Assembly (NCBI GenBank): GCA_021796155.1
Contig: JAJYOO010000204.1
Span: 1 to 5,336, forward strand
Source of the DNA: Chloroflexota bacterium
GTDB lineage: Bacteria; Chloroflexota; Anaerolineae; Anaerolineales; Villigracilaceae
Direction of reading: 5' to 3'
DNA length: 5,336 nucleotides
In this document: piece by piece, positions 1 to 5,303 of the stretch
Numbering within the stretch: position 1 is the first letter of the stretch
Layout: each line of letters opens with the position of its first letter
Program-made: the position numbers and the translations under genes
The notes under the pieces: model-generated
Told to the model about the DNA's origin: nothing
Database searches by the model: none
Seen by the model: the letters and a program-made list of their open reading frames with translations, nothing else

Positions 1-129
1 CGATCTGAATAGATGAATTCTTTCATCGGGCTGATTGTACTTGAGAAATGCTTCACGGCCATTTGGCCAGCCGTTGCAGGCAATCCGCTGAGCCGGAAAC
101 TGGGAGCGACCCGTTGGGAAGGTGGGATG
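1..129 (-). CDS. Possible minus-strand coding remnant running off the left edge
   Basis: Reading the minus strand from about 129 to 1, one frame stays open to the window edge and has protein-like composition, with segments such as CNGWPNGREAF and NQPDERIHLF. No stop occurs in that frame before position 1. No ATG or GTG in this frame precedes the segment in a sensible place; the nearest candidate is a TTG at 210 without a Shine-Dalgarno, which would put the 11-bp repeat inside the gene. It could therefore be the 5' portion of a gene whose start has decayed, or a gene fragment. I do not recognise the family. An open frame of this length can occur by chance, so the call is weak and rests only on residue composition and the lack of stops. 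Confidence 0.25.
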
Positions 130-143
130 TACAGCGGATGTAG

Positions 144-187
144 GATACAGATAGGATACAGATAGAATATAGCTATGATACAGATAG
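144..187. repeat. Four-copy 11-bp tandem repeat (GATACAGATAG)
   Basis: GATACAGATAG occurs exactly at 144-154, 155-165 and 177-187. A degenerate copy (AATATAGCTAT, 7 of 11 matching) fills the gap at 166-176, so the whole block keeps a strict 11-bp period. That period is close to one DNA helical turn. The array ends about 70 bp upstream of the -10 box of the lipoprotein gene. It may be a simple slippage array or a phased binding site; the sequence does not decide. Confidence 0.75.
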
Positions 188-258
188 ATCGGAGGAAGGG
201 CGCGGGACAAAGCGGATTTAGATGGTGGAAAGATGAAAAAATGAAGGAAGTTTTGCAA

Positions 259-264
259 TATAAT
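259..264 (+). promoter_or_regulatory. -10 box (TATAAT) for the lipoprotein gene
   Basis: A perfect TATAAT lies at 259-264. No good -35 hexamer lies 16-18 bp upstream, where the sequence is A-rich. Transcription from here would start near 270 and leave a leader of just under 40 nt before the ATG at 308. The ATG at 263 overlaps this box, which argues against 263 as the translation start. Confidence 0.4.
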
Positions 265-307
265 GAGCGAAGCAAACTGGTTTTCTTTTGAGTCGGGAGA
301 AATGAAT

Positions 308-1210
308 ATGAAGTTCATGAAATTTGCATCCGCCTTCTTTATTCTTGTTTTTCTTTCAGCTTGTAATTCTGCTACAACCGCACCAACTTTGACTCTGTCT
401 CCAACTTTATTACCTACTGTCACAATCATTCCTGAAACGCCAACTGCTATTGCGACTAGCACGCCGGCGGGGGGAGTGGAAAATGGTGGTAACTATCCAG
501 AGGGTGTAAAGATTTCATACACTTCGCCTTCTTCTGAAGTGAGAGTGGGCACAAGTGATTTCCAGATGACAGCATCAACTAGTGTGGATACAAGTGGTGC
601 CGACTACGGAGTGCATCAAGTAGATATCGAAAAGGAAACGCTTTCAAAGCTTACGCTTCGCGCCCTTCATAATATCTTTTCGCCTACTGAAGATGACACG
701 GATGCGACACTTGCAACGTTTGAGAAGACCTTAGCGGATATACAGACAGGTAAGCGGCCGTGTACTGATCTTATGAAGAATGTTTCGGTCTATACTACTG
801 GTGTGACAGGGCCTCAGCAACTAGATTTGGTACCGGCGTGTGGTGGGAGTGCGGTTCCGGACGGTGCATCTGTGATAAAAAATATAGATTTCGTTTACGG
901 TGCGTTCTTTACTTGGGATGCGAATGGAAACTTTATTAACGATCCTGCAAAGCCGTGGTTTAACGTGGTCACCCCGGCCGGAGATGGGGGTGGTTTGATT
1001 TTTGACCCACAAAGCGGAAAATTGTTGTTTTTCGTCGGCATGAGATTTAATGTTAATCCAGGTGGTATGTCAAAACAAATACCAGATGAGACCGAAACTG
1101 CATTGAAATGGCTTACCTATAATTCCCAAGGGGAAAAATGGTTTGTGAAGAGTACTAACACAGAGGCTAAGCGGAGTTCTAGCTGGGCTAGTCAGATGAC
1201 TGTTAAATAG
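308..1210 (+). CDS. Secreted lipoprotein of unknown function, Pro/Thr-rich linker
   Basis: The predicted protein is 300 aa, an exported lipoprotein anchored by a lipidated cysteine. From the ATG at 308, residues 1-18 form a type II signal peptide: basic start MKFMKF, hydrophobic core, lipobox LSAC with Cys19. Residues 20-55 are a Pro/Thr/Ser-rich linker of the kind common in Chloroflexota surface lipoproteins. The rest, about 60-300, is a globular domain that I cannot assign. It has two further cysteines, Cys152 and Cys178, 26 residues apart and possibly a disulfide, and repeated Gly/Asp/Asn-rich turns. I chose 308 because GGAGA at 296-300 sits 7 nt upstream and the signal peptide then starts properly. 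The in-frame ATG at 263 would add 15 residues that spoil the signal and would overlap the TATAAT; ATG 302 is too close to the GGAGA. The next gene follows after 37 bp in the same direction. The exported lipoprotein call is strong; function is unknown. Confidence 0.85.
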   Translation: MKFMKFASAFFILVFLSACNSATTAPTLTLSPTLLPTVTIIPETPTAIATSTPAGGVENGGNYPEGVKISYTSPSSEVRVGTSDFQMTASTSVDTSGADYGVHQVDIEKETLSKLTLRALHNIFSPTEDDTDATLATFEKTLADIQTGKRPCTDLMKNVSVYTTGVTGPQQLDLVPACGGSAVPDGASVIKNIDFVYGAFFTWDANGNFINDPAKPWFNVVTPAGDGGGLIFDPQSGKLLFFVGMRFNVNPGGMSKQIPDETETALKWLTYNSQGEKWFVKSTNTEAKRSSSWASQMTVK

Positions 1211-1247
1211 TCATGAATGTTGACGTAGTTGTTTTACGCGTGAGATA

Positions 1248-1776
1248 GTGTGGGTAGTGATACGAAAGCGGGTTGTGTTTTTTGTTTTTGTTGTTGCCGG
1301 AAGTTTTTTGGGGGCTAGCAAGCTTTATCCGCAATGGGGGAGAATGCGTGCGTACCCAGACTTGAGTACGGTAACACAATATCCAGGATTTGGAGTGGTA
1401 ACCAAACAGGTGGGGCCGCAAGTTTTCTTGTCGCCGGTAGGAGAAGGAACGCCGTTCTTTTCGACACCGGACCAGGCTACTCAGTATGCTACAAACCAAT
1501 ATGGCCGTGTAGCTATGTATGGTACAGTGATGCCGCGGGTTTTGACTGGATCTGGTTATGCTTTGTATGGGATAAACCAATCGGGGACGGTGAGAGTGGC
1601 GGACAAGCGGGTGCTAGCCAACTTGGCGGCGGCAGCACGACGAGGTGGCTGTCGACTATACCTACAACAACCCCGTTACCTACAATTACAACATGGGGCA
1701 GTATTGCTGGGCCGGGGTGCCGGTAACTACGCTGCCGATGGTTGATAGGGCAAGGCTCGCATCAAATCTCATGTAA
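1248..1776 (+). pseudogene. Membrane-anchored or secreted small protein, frame broken near 1620-1645
   Basis: Starting at GTG 1248, or more likely GTG 1257 (MIRKRVVFFVFVV), the protein begins with basic residues and a hydrophobic stretch of about 16 residues: a signal peptide or membrane anchor. A Tyr/Gly/Gln-rich domain follows (QATQYATNQYGRVAMYG, then GINQSGTVRVADKRVLA). After the Ala run at about 1625-1637 this frame turns into Arg/Gln-rich nonsense (RRGGCRLYLQQPRYL) and stops at 1743-1745. The frame one base later is protein-like from about 1636: HDEVAVDYTYNNPVTYNYN, then MGQYCWAGVPVTTLPMV, ending at TAA 1774-1776. A TAG at 1615-1617 in that second frame puts the shift after 1617. The joined product is about 172-175 aa. 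One extra base (or two lost) in the GGCGGCGGCAGCACGACGAGG tract explains it: mutation, assembly error, or, less likely, programmed frameshifting at the CGA-CGA pair. No strong Shine-Dalgarno is seen. I do not recognise the family. Confidence 0.6.
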
Positions 1777-1796
1777 CAACCATTTGAATGTTAGTT

Positions 1797-1834
1797 GAGA
1801 TTGCCACGACCCGCTTTGCGGGCCTCGCAATGAC
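1797..1834. repeat. REP-like palindromic element
   Basis: The core hairpin is CCCGC (1810-1814), loop TTT, GCGGG (1818-1822). It is flanked by outer arms ATTGC (1800-1804) and GCAAT (1827-1831) separated by short mismatched segments, giving an imperfect stem over about 32 nt. The framing GAGATTGCC...CGCAATGACA resembles the extragenic palindromes scattered in many bacterial genomes. It lies between two convergent gene remnants, a typical REP position. I infer a dispersed repeat; copy number elsewhere cannot be seen here. Confidence 0.6.
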
Positions 1835-1840
1835 AATTGA

Positions 1841-1881
1841 AACAAAAACTTCCGAGTGCTCCGCGAGCATCTCGGAAGTTT
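1841..1881 (-). terminator. Intrinsic terminator downstream of the cysS remnant
   Basis: AAACTTCCGAG (1846-1856) pairs perfectly with CTCGGAAGTTT (1871-1881). The stem extends with TGCT (1857-1860) and AGCA (1866-1869), a bulged T at 1870 and loop CCGCG. On the minus strand the stem is followed by TTTTTGTT, a proper U-tract, so it terminates transcription coming from cysS, whose stop codon is about 27 bp upstream. On the plus strand the tail (TTTGACTATT) is poor, so it is at best a weak terminator for the 1248-1776 gene. Confidence 0.8.
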
Positions 1882-1907
1882 GACTATTGAACTACCCAAC
1901 TACCAAA

Positions 1908-2324
1908 CTAACTCCACCGCCAGGTTGTCCCCTCTTTGCTGTCTTCAATCGTCACGCCGAGGGACTTCAACTTATCGCGGATTTGATCAGATAGCGCCCA
2001 CAACTTTTGCTTGCGCGCTTCATTGCGTTCTGCAATCAATGCATTGATCTGCGCTTCCTGCTCGCTTGAGCCTTTTTTCTCCTGCAAGCGTAATCCAAAT
2101 ACACTGGTCAATTCGCGCAAAGTAAATTGCGCGGGCTTGAGTTGGTTGTCGGTTGCGCCTTTGTCACGTGCGGTATTAATGGCTTTGACCAGTTCATAGA
2201 TCGCGGCCAATGCCAATGGCGTGTTGAAGTCGTCGTCCATCGCACTTGTAAAGGATTGCTGAGTCGCTTCGGCTTGCGACGTCAACTCGGAGGCGCTGCC
2301 AGCCGGGATTCCTTTTGCGTTGGG
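1908..2324 (-). pseudogene. cysS: Cysteinyl-tRNA synthetase, C-terminal fragment only
   Basis: This is the last ~139 residues of cysteinyl-tRNA synthetase, the enzyme that charges tRNA-Cys. The visible part covers the DALR-type anticodon-binding region, with the family motif SAMDDDFNTPLALAAIYELV followed by INTARDKGATDNQ. The C-terminal helices follow, with IAERNEARKQKLWALSDQIR and then the usual ending GVTIEDSKEGTTWRW before TAG at 1910-1908. A full enzyme has roughly 450-500 residues. The Rossmann catalytic domain with HIGH and KMSKS motifs and the zinc ligands is absent: upstream of about 2324 the frame runs straight into transposase sequence. No start codon or ribosome site of its own is visible, so this is a dead remnant still followed by its terminator. 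The remaining sequence reads clean without internal stops, suggesting the truncation is recent. A functional cysS must exist elsewhere because the enzyme is essential. Identity is strong; the exact junction (about 2315-2345) is inferred. Confidence 0.85.
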
Positions 2325-2721
2325 CTGGGCCGGTTGTGGAACTTCTTTGTGTTTCGTCCAAACGTTCAAACACTCAGGACAATGTTCCTGAGAATAAGGA
2401 TATAAGCGACTCCGGCTGGGCATGCGTTATCACTCAATTCGAGTAAGATCCGCAATGCTCCCCAGCGTTGATGTTTCCGTTTCAATTCCAAACTCGCCTC
2501 TCGTATGTTTTGAGTAAATTGCGACAAAATTCCTTGTGTGGGTCTGGTCCGTTTTCGTATTGATAAACCAGCCAAACCTTCTTTCTGACCGCGCCGCCAC
2601 CATTTGCGAGCACATTCATACGAGATATTCAGATCCTCTGCGATGCCTGGCAGGCTTTCACCGTTTTCTTCCGCATATAGATTTGCTCGCGTTCCTCGTT
2701 TGTCAGTCGCCGTTGTCCCAT
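2325..2721 (-). pseudogene. IS transposase N-terminal remnant (helix-turn-helix), frameshifted and truncated
   Basis: The N-terminal DNA-binding part of an insertion-sequence transposase, probably of the IS481-like or integrase-core group. ATG at 2721-2719 begins MGQRRLTNEEREQIYMRKK, with an AGG a few bases upstream. After the A-run at about 2664-2670 the reading moves to a second frame giving NGESLPGIAEDLNISYECA, then RKWWRRGQKEGLAGL: a helix-turn-helix with the WWRRG signature. It continues through LELKRKHQRWGALRILLELS to NAC near 2425. There a second shift, near 2420, leads to a third frame: PSRSRLYPYSQEHCPECLNV, then WTKHKEVPQPAQ. Each shift fits one lost base. The sequence then passes into cysS without any DDE catalytic domain, so the element cannot transpose by itself. 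Group assignment is tentative because it rests on the helix-turn-helix half only. Confidence 0.75.
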
Positions 2722-2782
2722 CGTACACCTGCCTTTCTTGACAGATCACAAGGATACGATTTTTCGAGACTCTTTGGGCACG

Positions 2783-2825
2783 AAGTTACAAGACTTTCAC
2801 AGGTATCAAGTTATAAGACCTTACA
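2783..2825 (-). mobile_element. Probable IS end with two repeated TGT-starting transposase sites
   Basis: On the minus strand TGTAAGGTCTTATAACTT begins at 2825 and TGTGAAAGTCTTGTAACTT begins at 2800, 25 bp apart. On the plus strand they are AAGTTACAAGACTTT (2783-2797) and AAGTTATAAGACCTT (2808-2822), matching at 13 of 15 positions. They lie about 60-100 bp upstream of the transposase remnant start, where an IS terminal repeat is expected, and IS481-type ends typically begin with TGT. The repeated unit may be a double transposase-binding site. The opposite end of the element is not in the window, because the element is cut off inside the transposase. The IS-end call is inference; the repeat itself is directly visible. 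Confidence 0.5.
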
Positions 2826-2915
2826 AGGGAATTCACGTTACCGAATTAATATACAAGCATACGCTCTTTCAAACCATCAAGCCCTAAAGCCGCAAATAGG
2901 GATAAAATTTTGCAG

Positions 2916-4139
2916 ATGACTCCCCTATCGGATAAACTCAAATCGCTTGGTGTTAAAGTTGGAACCGCGGATATCCCCGCGCCCAAAGCGGATGTCCATT
3001 ATGAAATTAGTTCGGTCGTCGCTGGTGATGTAATCTCCACATCCGCGGGCGAAACATTTATCCACGAAGAACGTTTTGCTTCGGATTACCACCACGGTCA
3101 CGCGCCAATTGAGTTGACTGCTTCGCTGGATGTGCTTTCTGCCTGGGCGGCGGATTCTCGCTTGAGAGAATTACGAATCGAATCGTTTGCCTTCATTGAT
3201 ACAGAAACCAGCGGACTCGCAGGCGGAACCGGCACGTATGCTTTCCTCGTCGGCGCGGGACGTTTTGTAAATGGGGAATTTCTCTTACAACAATTCTTCA
3301 TGCGCGATCCGTCTGAAGAACCCGCTTTGCTTGAAGGACTTGCAACTTTTCTCGCACCCGCGCAAGGATTGGTCACGTTCAATGGCAAAGCGTTCGATAT
3401 ACCGTTACTCGTTACTCGATATTCGATGAATGCGATTCCGATTCCGTTCAGAGATTACGCTCATCTTGATCTGCTTCCGTTGGCGCGCCGACTTTGGCGC
3501 GACCGTTTGGAATCGCGCGCGTTGAAATATCTTGAAGAAAATATTTTGGAAGCGCCGCGCACCATCGAAGAAGTGCCGGGCTATGAAATTCCGTACTTGT
3601 ATTTTGATTATCTTCGCACAGGCGATGCGCGTCCGCTGAAAGGTGTGTTCTACCACAACGCCATGGATGTCGTCGCGATGGCCGCGTTGTTGAACCACAC
3701 TGCGACGATGCTGGCTGATCCATTCCACGAAGCGATTGATCACGGCTTGGATGTCATTGCATTGGCAAAGCTCTATGAAGATATCGGTCAATGGGATACC
3801 GCGGCGCGTCTCTTCGAGCGCGGGCTGGAGATGAATCTCAGCGAGGAAAATTTTTGGAAAGCGGTGAGCCGCCTCTCGGTCCTGCAAAAGAGGCGAGGCG
3901 ACTTCGATGAGGCGGTCAAACTTTGGGAGAAGGCCGCGTCCGAAGGTCACATCTATGCTTACGTCGAATTGGCAAAATATTACGAACATAAACAGCGTGA
4001 TGTAAAGTCCGCGCTCAAGTGGACGAAGTCTGCATTGAAACAAGTGAAACATGCCGACCCGCCGGTTTATATCCGCAAGCATTGGGAAGATGAGTTATTG
4101 CATCGCCTGGCGCGGTTGGAAGCGAAGTCGAATAAATAA
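2916..4139 (+). CDS. mrfB: MrfB/YprB-like DEDDh 3'-5' exonuclease with C-terminal TPR repeats
   Basis: The 407-aa protein matches the layout of Bacillus YprB/MrfB, a metal-dependent DNA exonuclease of mitomycin-type damage repair (413 aa, as I recall). Residues 25-85 contain the family's ETFIHEERFASDYHHGHAPI region. The RNase H-like domain spans about 88-265: motif I FIDTETSG (Asp95, Glu97), motif II FNGKAFD (Asp161), the ESRALKYLEENIL helix, and motif III YHNAMDVVAM (His247, Asp251). The His-x3-Asp spacing agrees with MrfB. Three TPR-like helical pairs follow at about 276-305, 312-344 and 346-376, such as LAKLYEDIGQWDTAARLFER. All catalytic residues are present, so it should be active and cytoplasmic. 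Start: ATG 2916 is chosen, but AGGGA at 2898-2902 is better spaced for TTG 2910, which adds two residues. The partner helicase MrfA/YprA is not adjacent; upstream is IS debris. Substrate and damage role here are inferred from the family. Confidence 0.88.
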   Translation: MTPLSDKLKSLGVKVGTADIPAPKADVHYEISSVVAGDVISTSAGETFIHEERFASDYHHGHAPIELTASLDVLSAWAADSRLRELRIESFAFIDTETSGLAGGTGTYAFLVGAGRFVNGEFLLQQFFMRDPSEEPALLEGLATFLAPAQGLVTFNGKAFDIPLLVTRYSMNAIPIPFRDYAHLDLLPLARRLWRDRLESRALKYLEENILEAPRTIEEVPGYEIPYLYFDYLRTGDARPLKGVFYHNAMDVVAMAALLNHTATMLADPFHEAIDHGLDVIALAKLYEDIGQWDTAARLFERGLEMNLSEENFWKAVSRLSVLQKRRGDFDEAVKLWEKAASEGHIYAYVELAKYYEHKQRDVKSALKWTKSALKQVKHADPPVYIRKHWEDELLHRLARLEAKSNK

Positions 4140-4147
4140 ATCTGCCG

Positions 4148-4153
4148 TATAAT
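4148..4153 (+). promoter_or_regulatory. -10 box (TATAAT) for the STAS gene
   Basis: A perfect TATAAT lies 36 bp before the STAS start codon, inside the 50-bp gap after the exonuclease gene. A start near 4160 would give a leader of about 30 nt containing the Shine-Dalgarno. No convincing -35 lies at 16-18 bp; TTGGAA at 4116-4121 is too far (26 bp). The box suggests the STAS gene can be expressed separately from the exonuclease gene. Confidence 0.45.
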
Positions 4154-4189
4154 CGAATCAGCTCAGAGACAAATCGTTAAGGAGGAAGC

Positions 4190-4600
4190 ATGGAGATCAC
4201 TGTTTCTCAACAAAATGGAAAAAGCCCTGTGACTGTGATCCAGCCGCACGGCGATGTGGACGCGTCCAACTACACCGAACTTATCAACAAGGTGAAGGAA
4301 TTGTTCAACGGCGGCACGCGAAATTTCATCATTGACTTGAGCGATGTACCATTCATGAGCAGTGCCGGATTGGTGGCATTACACAGCATCGCTATTCTGT
4401 TGCGCGGCGAGAAGCCTGTGGATCCGCAATCGGGCTGGGCGGCGCTGAAAGCAATGGATCGTTCCCGTGACCTCGGGATGCAGCCGCACGTCAAATTGCT
4501 TAATCCGCAGCAATACGTCGAGGATACTTTTGACAAGGCAGGCTTTACCCAATTCTTTGAAATCTTCAAGGATTTGAATTCAGCTGTTGCTTCGTTTTAG
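4190..4600 (+). CDS. STAS-domain anti-sigma-factor antagonist
   Basis: A 136-aa single-domain STAS protein of the SpoIIAA/RsbV class. Such proteins bind an anti-sigma-factor serine kinase when unphosphorylated and release the sigma factor, or act in related partner-switching circuits. Visible features are the first strands with the HGDVDASNY turn (residues 20-28), the strand-loop IIDLSDVPFMSSAGLVAL (47-64) with Ser58 at the position of the phosphorylated Ser58 of B. subtilis SpoIIAA, and a C-terminal helix from about 108. The residue before it is Ser57 rather than the Asp of SpoIIAA; the FMSSAG form is common outside Firmicutes. The segment at about 74-100 (EKPVDPQSGWAALKAMDRSR and following) is an insertion of roughly 20 residues compared with SpoIIAA (117 aa). 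Translation is strong: AAGGAGG at 4179-4185 precedes ATG by 4 nt. No kinase, phosphatase or sigma gene is present in the window, so its partners are unknown. The gene ends at a strong terminator. Confidence 0.9.
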   Translation: MEITVSQQNGKSPVTVIQPHGDVDASNYTELINKVKELFNGGTRNFIIDLSDVPFMSSAGLVALHSIAILLRGEKPVDPQSGWAALKAMDRSRDLGMQPHVKLLNPQQYVEDTFDKAGFTQFFEIFKDLNSAVASF

Positions 4601-4610
4601 TTTTGTTAGT

Positions 4611-4648
4611 GGAGGAACCTGACGAGACAATTCAGGTTCCTCCGTTTT
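4611..4648 (+). terminator. Intrinsic terminator after the STAS gene
   Basis: GGAGGAACCTGA (4611-4622) and TCAGGTTCCTCC (4632-4643) form a perfect 12-bp stem with a 9-nt loop (CGAGACAAT), followed by GTTTTATT. It begins 10 bp after the STAS stop codon. Its foot is only 14 bp from the next start codon, so transcription of the PaiB-like gene must come through readthrough or start within or right after this hairpin. Confidence 0.92.
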
Positions 4649-4657
4649 ATTGGTGAT

Positions 4658-5272
4658 ATGTACATTCCTCATTATTTTCGCGAAGAAGATCTTGATGAAG
4701 TAGCAGAGTTTGTCAAGCAACATGAATTTGCGACGCTGGTGCTTGCAGAAAATGGCGTGCCCGTTGCCTCGCATTTGCTTGTGGACTTTGAAATGGACTC
4801 CGATGGAACATGGCTGATCAACGGCCATATGGCGCGTGCCAATACGCTCTGGCGAGCGTTTGATTCCAACCGGGAAGTGTTGCTGATCTTTGGCGGACCC
4901 CACACGTATGTCTCTGCCACTTGGTATAACCATCTCAATGCCCCAACCTGGAATTACATTGCGGTACATCTTTATGGCTTGCCGCGCGTGATTGACGGCG
5001 GCGATGAATTGCGCGGCATTCTATCGAATTTGGTCAAACGCCACGAAACAAAAACCGATTACCGGCTTGAGACTTTGCCGCAGGACTTTGTCGAAAAGGT
5101 CATGGCCGGAGCCGTTGGATTCCAAGTCAAAGTGACGCGCGTCGAGGCAAGCTACAAGCTGAGTCAGAATCGAAACGAAGAAGATTATGCGAGTGTGATC
5201 CGTCATCTTGAAGAACGAGGCGATGAACAATCCTTATCCGTCGCCGCGGAAATGAAGAAAAGGAAGCCATAA
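4658..5272 (+). CDS. PaiB-family FMN-binding protein (FMN_bind_2, 'negative transcriptional regulator')
   Basis: A 204-aa protein of the PaiB family, a split-barrel flavin-binding fold. It shows the family's start MYIPHYFREED (1-11), the VPVASHLLVDFE strand (34-45), the GHMARANTLWR motif (56-66), and the block FGGPHTYVSATWY (78-90) followed by NHLNAPTWNYIAVHLYG (91-107). The C-terminal signature is MAGAVGFQVKVTRVEASYKL, then SQNRNEEDY (149-177). Length is normal. In B. subtilis PaiB, with the acetyltransferase PaiA, was described as lowering sporulation and degradative-enzyme gene expression; for most homologues the role, regulator or flavin protein, is not settled, and no PaiA-like gene is next to it here. 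ATG 4658 fits the conserved N-terminus, but no real Shine-Dalgarno precedes it: only GGTGAT directly against the ATG, after the terminator's T-rich tail. Translation may be weak or leaderless-like. Family assignment is strong; the regulatory role is uncertain. Confidence 0.9.
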   Translation: MYIPHYFREEDLDEVAEFVKQHEFATLVLAENGVPVASHLLVDFEMDSDGTWLINGHMARANTLWRAFDSNREVLLIFGGPHTYVSATWYNHLNAPTWNYIAVHLYGLPRVIDGGDELRGILSNLVKRHETKTDYRLETLPQDFVEKVMAGAVGFQVKVTRVEASYKLSQNRNEEDYASVIRHLEERGDEQSLSVAAEMKKRKP

Positions 5273-5303
5273 TTTCATGGGGCAGAATTAAACGGAGGCA
5301 AAT

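Noticed and set aside
144..187. Possible CRISPR-like array.
   Set aside because: Units are 11 bp and directly abutting with no spacers, and there are no cas genes.
1220..1249. Possible promoter TTGACG (1220-1225) with GATAGT (1244-1249) for the 1248 gene.
   Set aside because: The -10 matches at only four of six positions, the spacer is 18 bp, and the start codon would lie in the -10 box. Cotranscription with the lipoprotein gene is as likely.
1334..1726. Alternative plus-strand frame of 130 codons inside the 1248-1776 gene.
   Set aside because: It lacks a signal or recognisable motifs, and the frame from 1248 and the tail frame to 1776 together give the better protein-like sequence.
1890..1914. 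AACTACC(C)/AACTA microrepeats just downstream of the cysS stop.
   Set aside because: Only three short imperfect units of about 7-8 bp; too short to distinguish from chance or simple slippage.
2536..2919. Plus-strand open frame of 127 codons reaching the exonuclease start.
   Set aside because: It lies antisense to the recognisable transposase helix-turn-helix and crosses the IS end repeats; its translation shows no family features.
2916..2960. DKLKSLGV occurs both at the start of the exonuclease and near the end of the cysS remnant, suggesting a duplicated segment.
   Set aside because: The codons differ strongly (gataaactcaaatcgctt versus gataagttgaagtccctc) and both matches fit their own families, so the identity is chance.
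3405..4082. Long open frame on the minus strand (225 codons) within the exonuclease gene.
   Set aside because: It is antisense to a gene with clear catalytic motifs and TPR repeats, and its translation is rich in His/Arg/Phe without recognisable domains. It is a shadow of the GC-biased coding strand.
4580..4969. Minus-strand open frame of 129 codons across the STAS terminator and PaiB-like gene.
   Set aside because: It runs through a perfect intrinsic terminator hairpin and is antisense to a strongly conserved PaiB-type protein.
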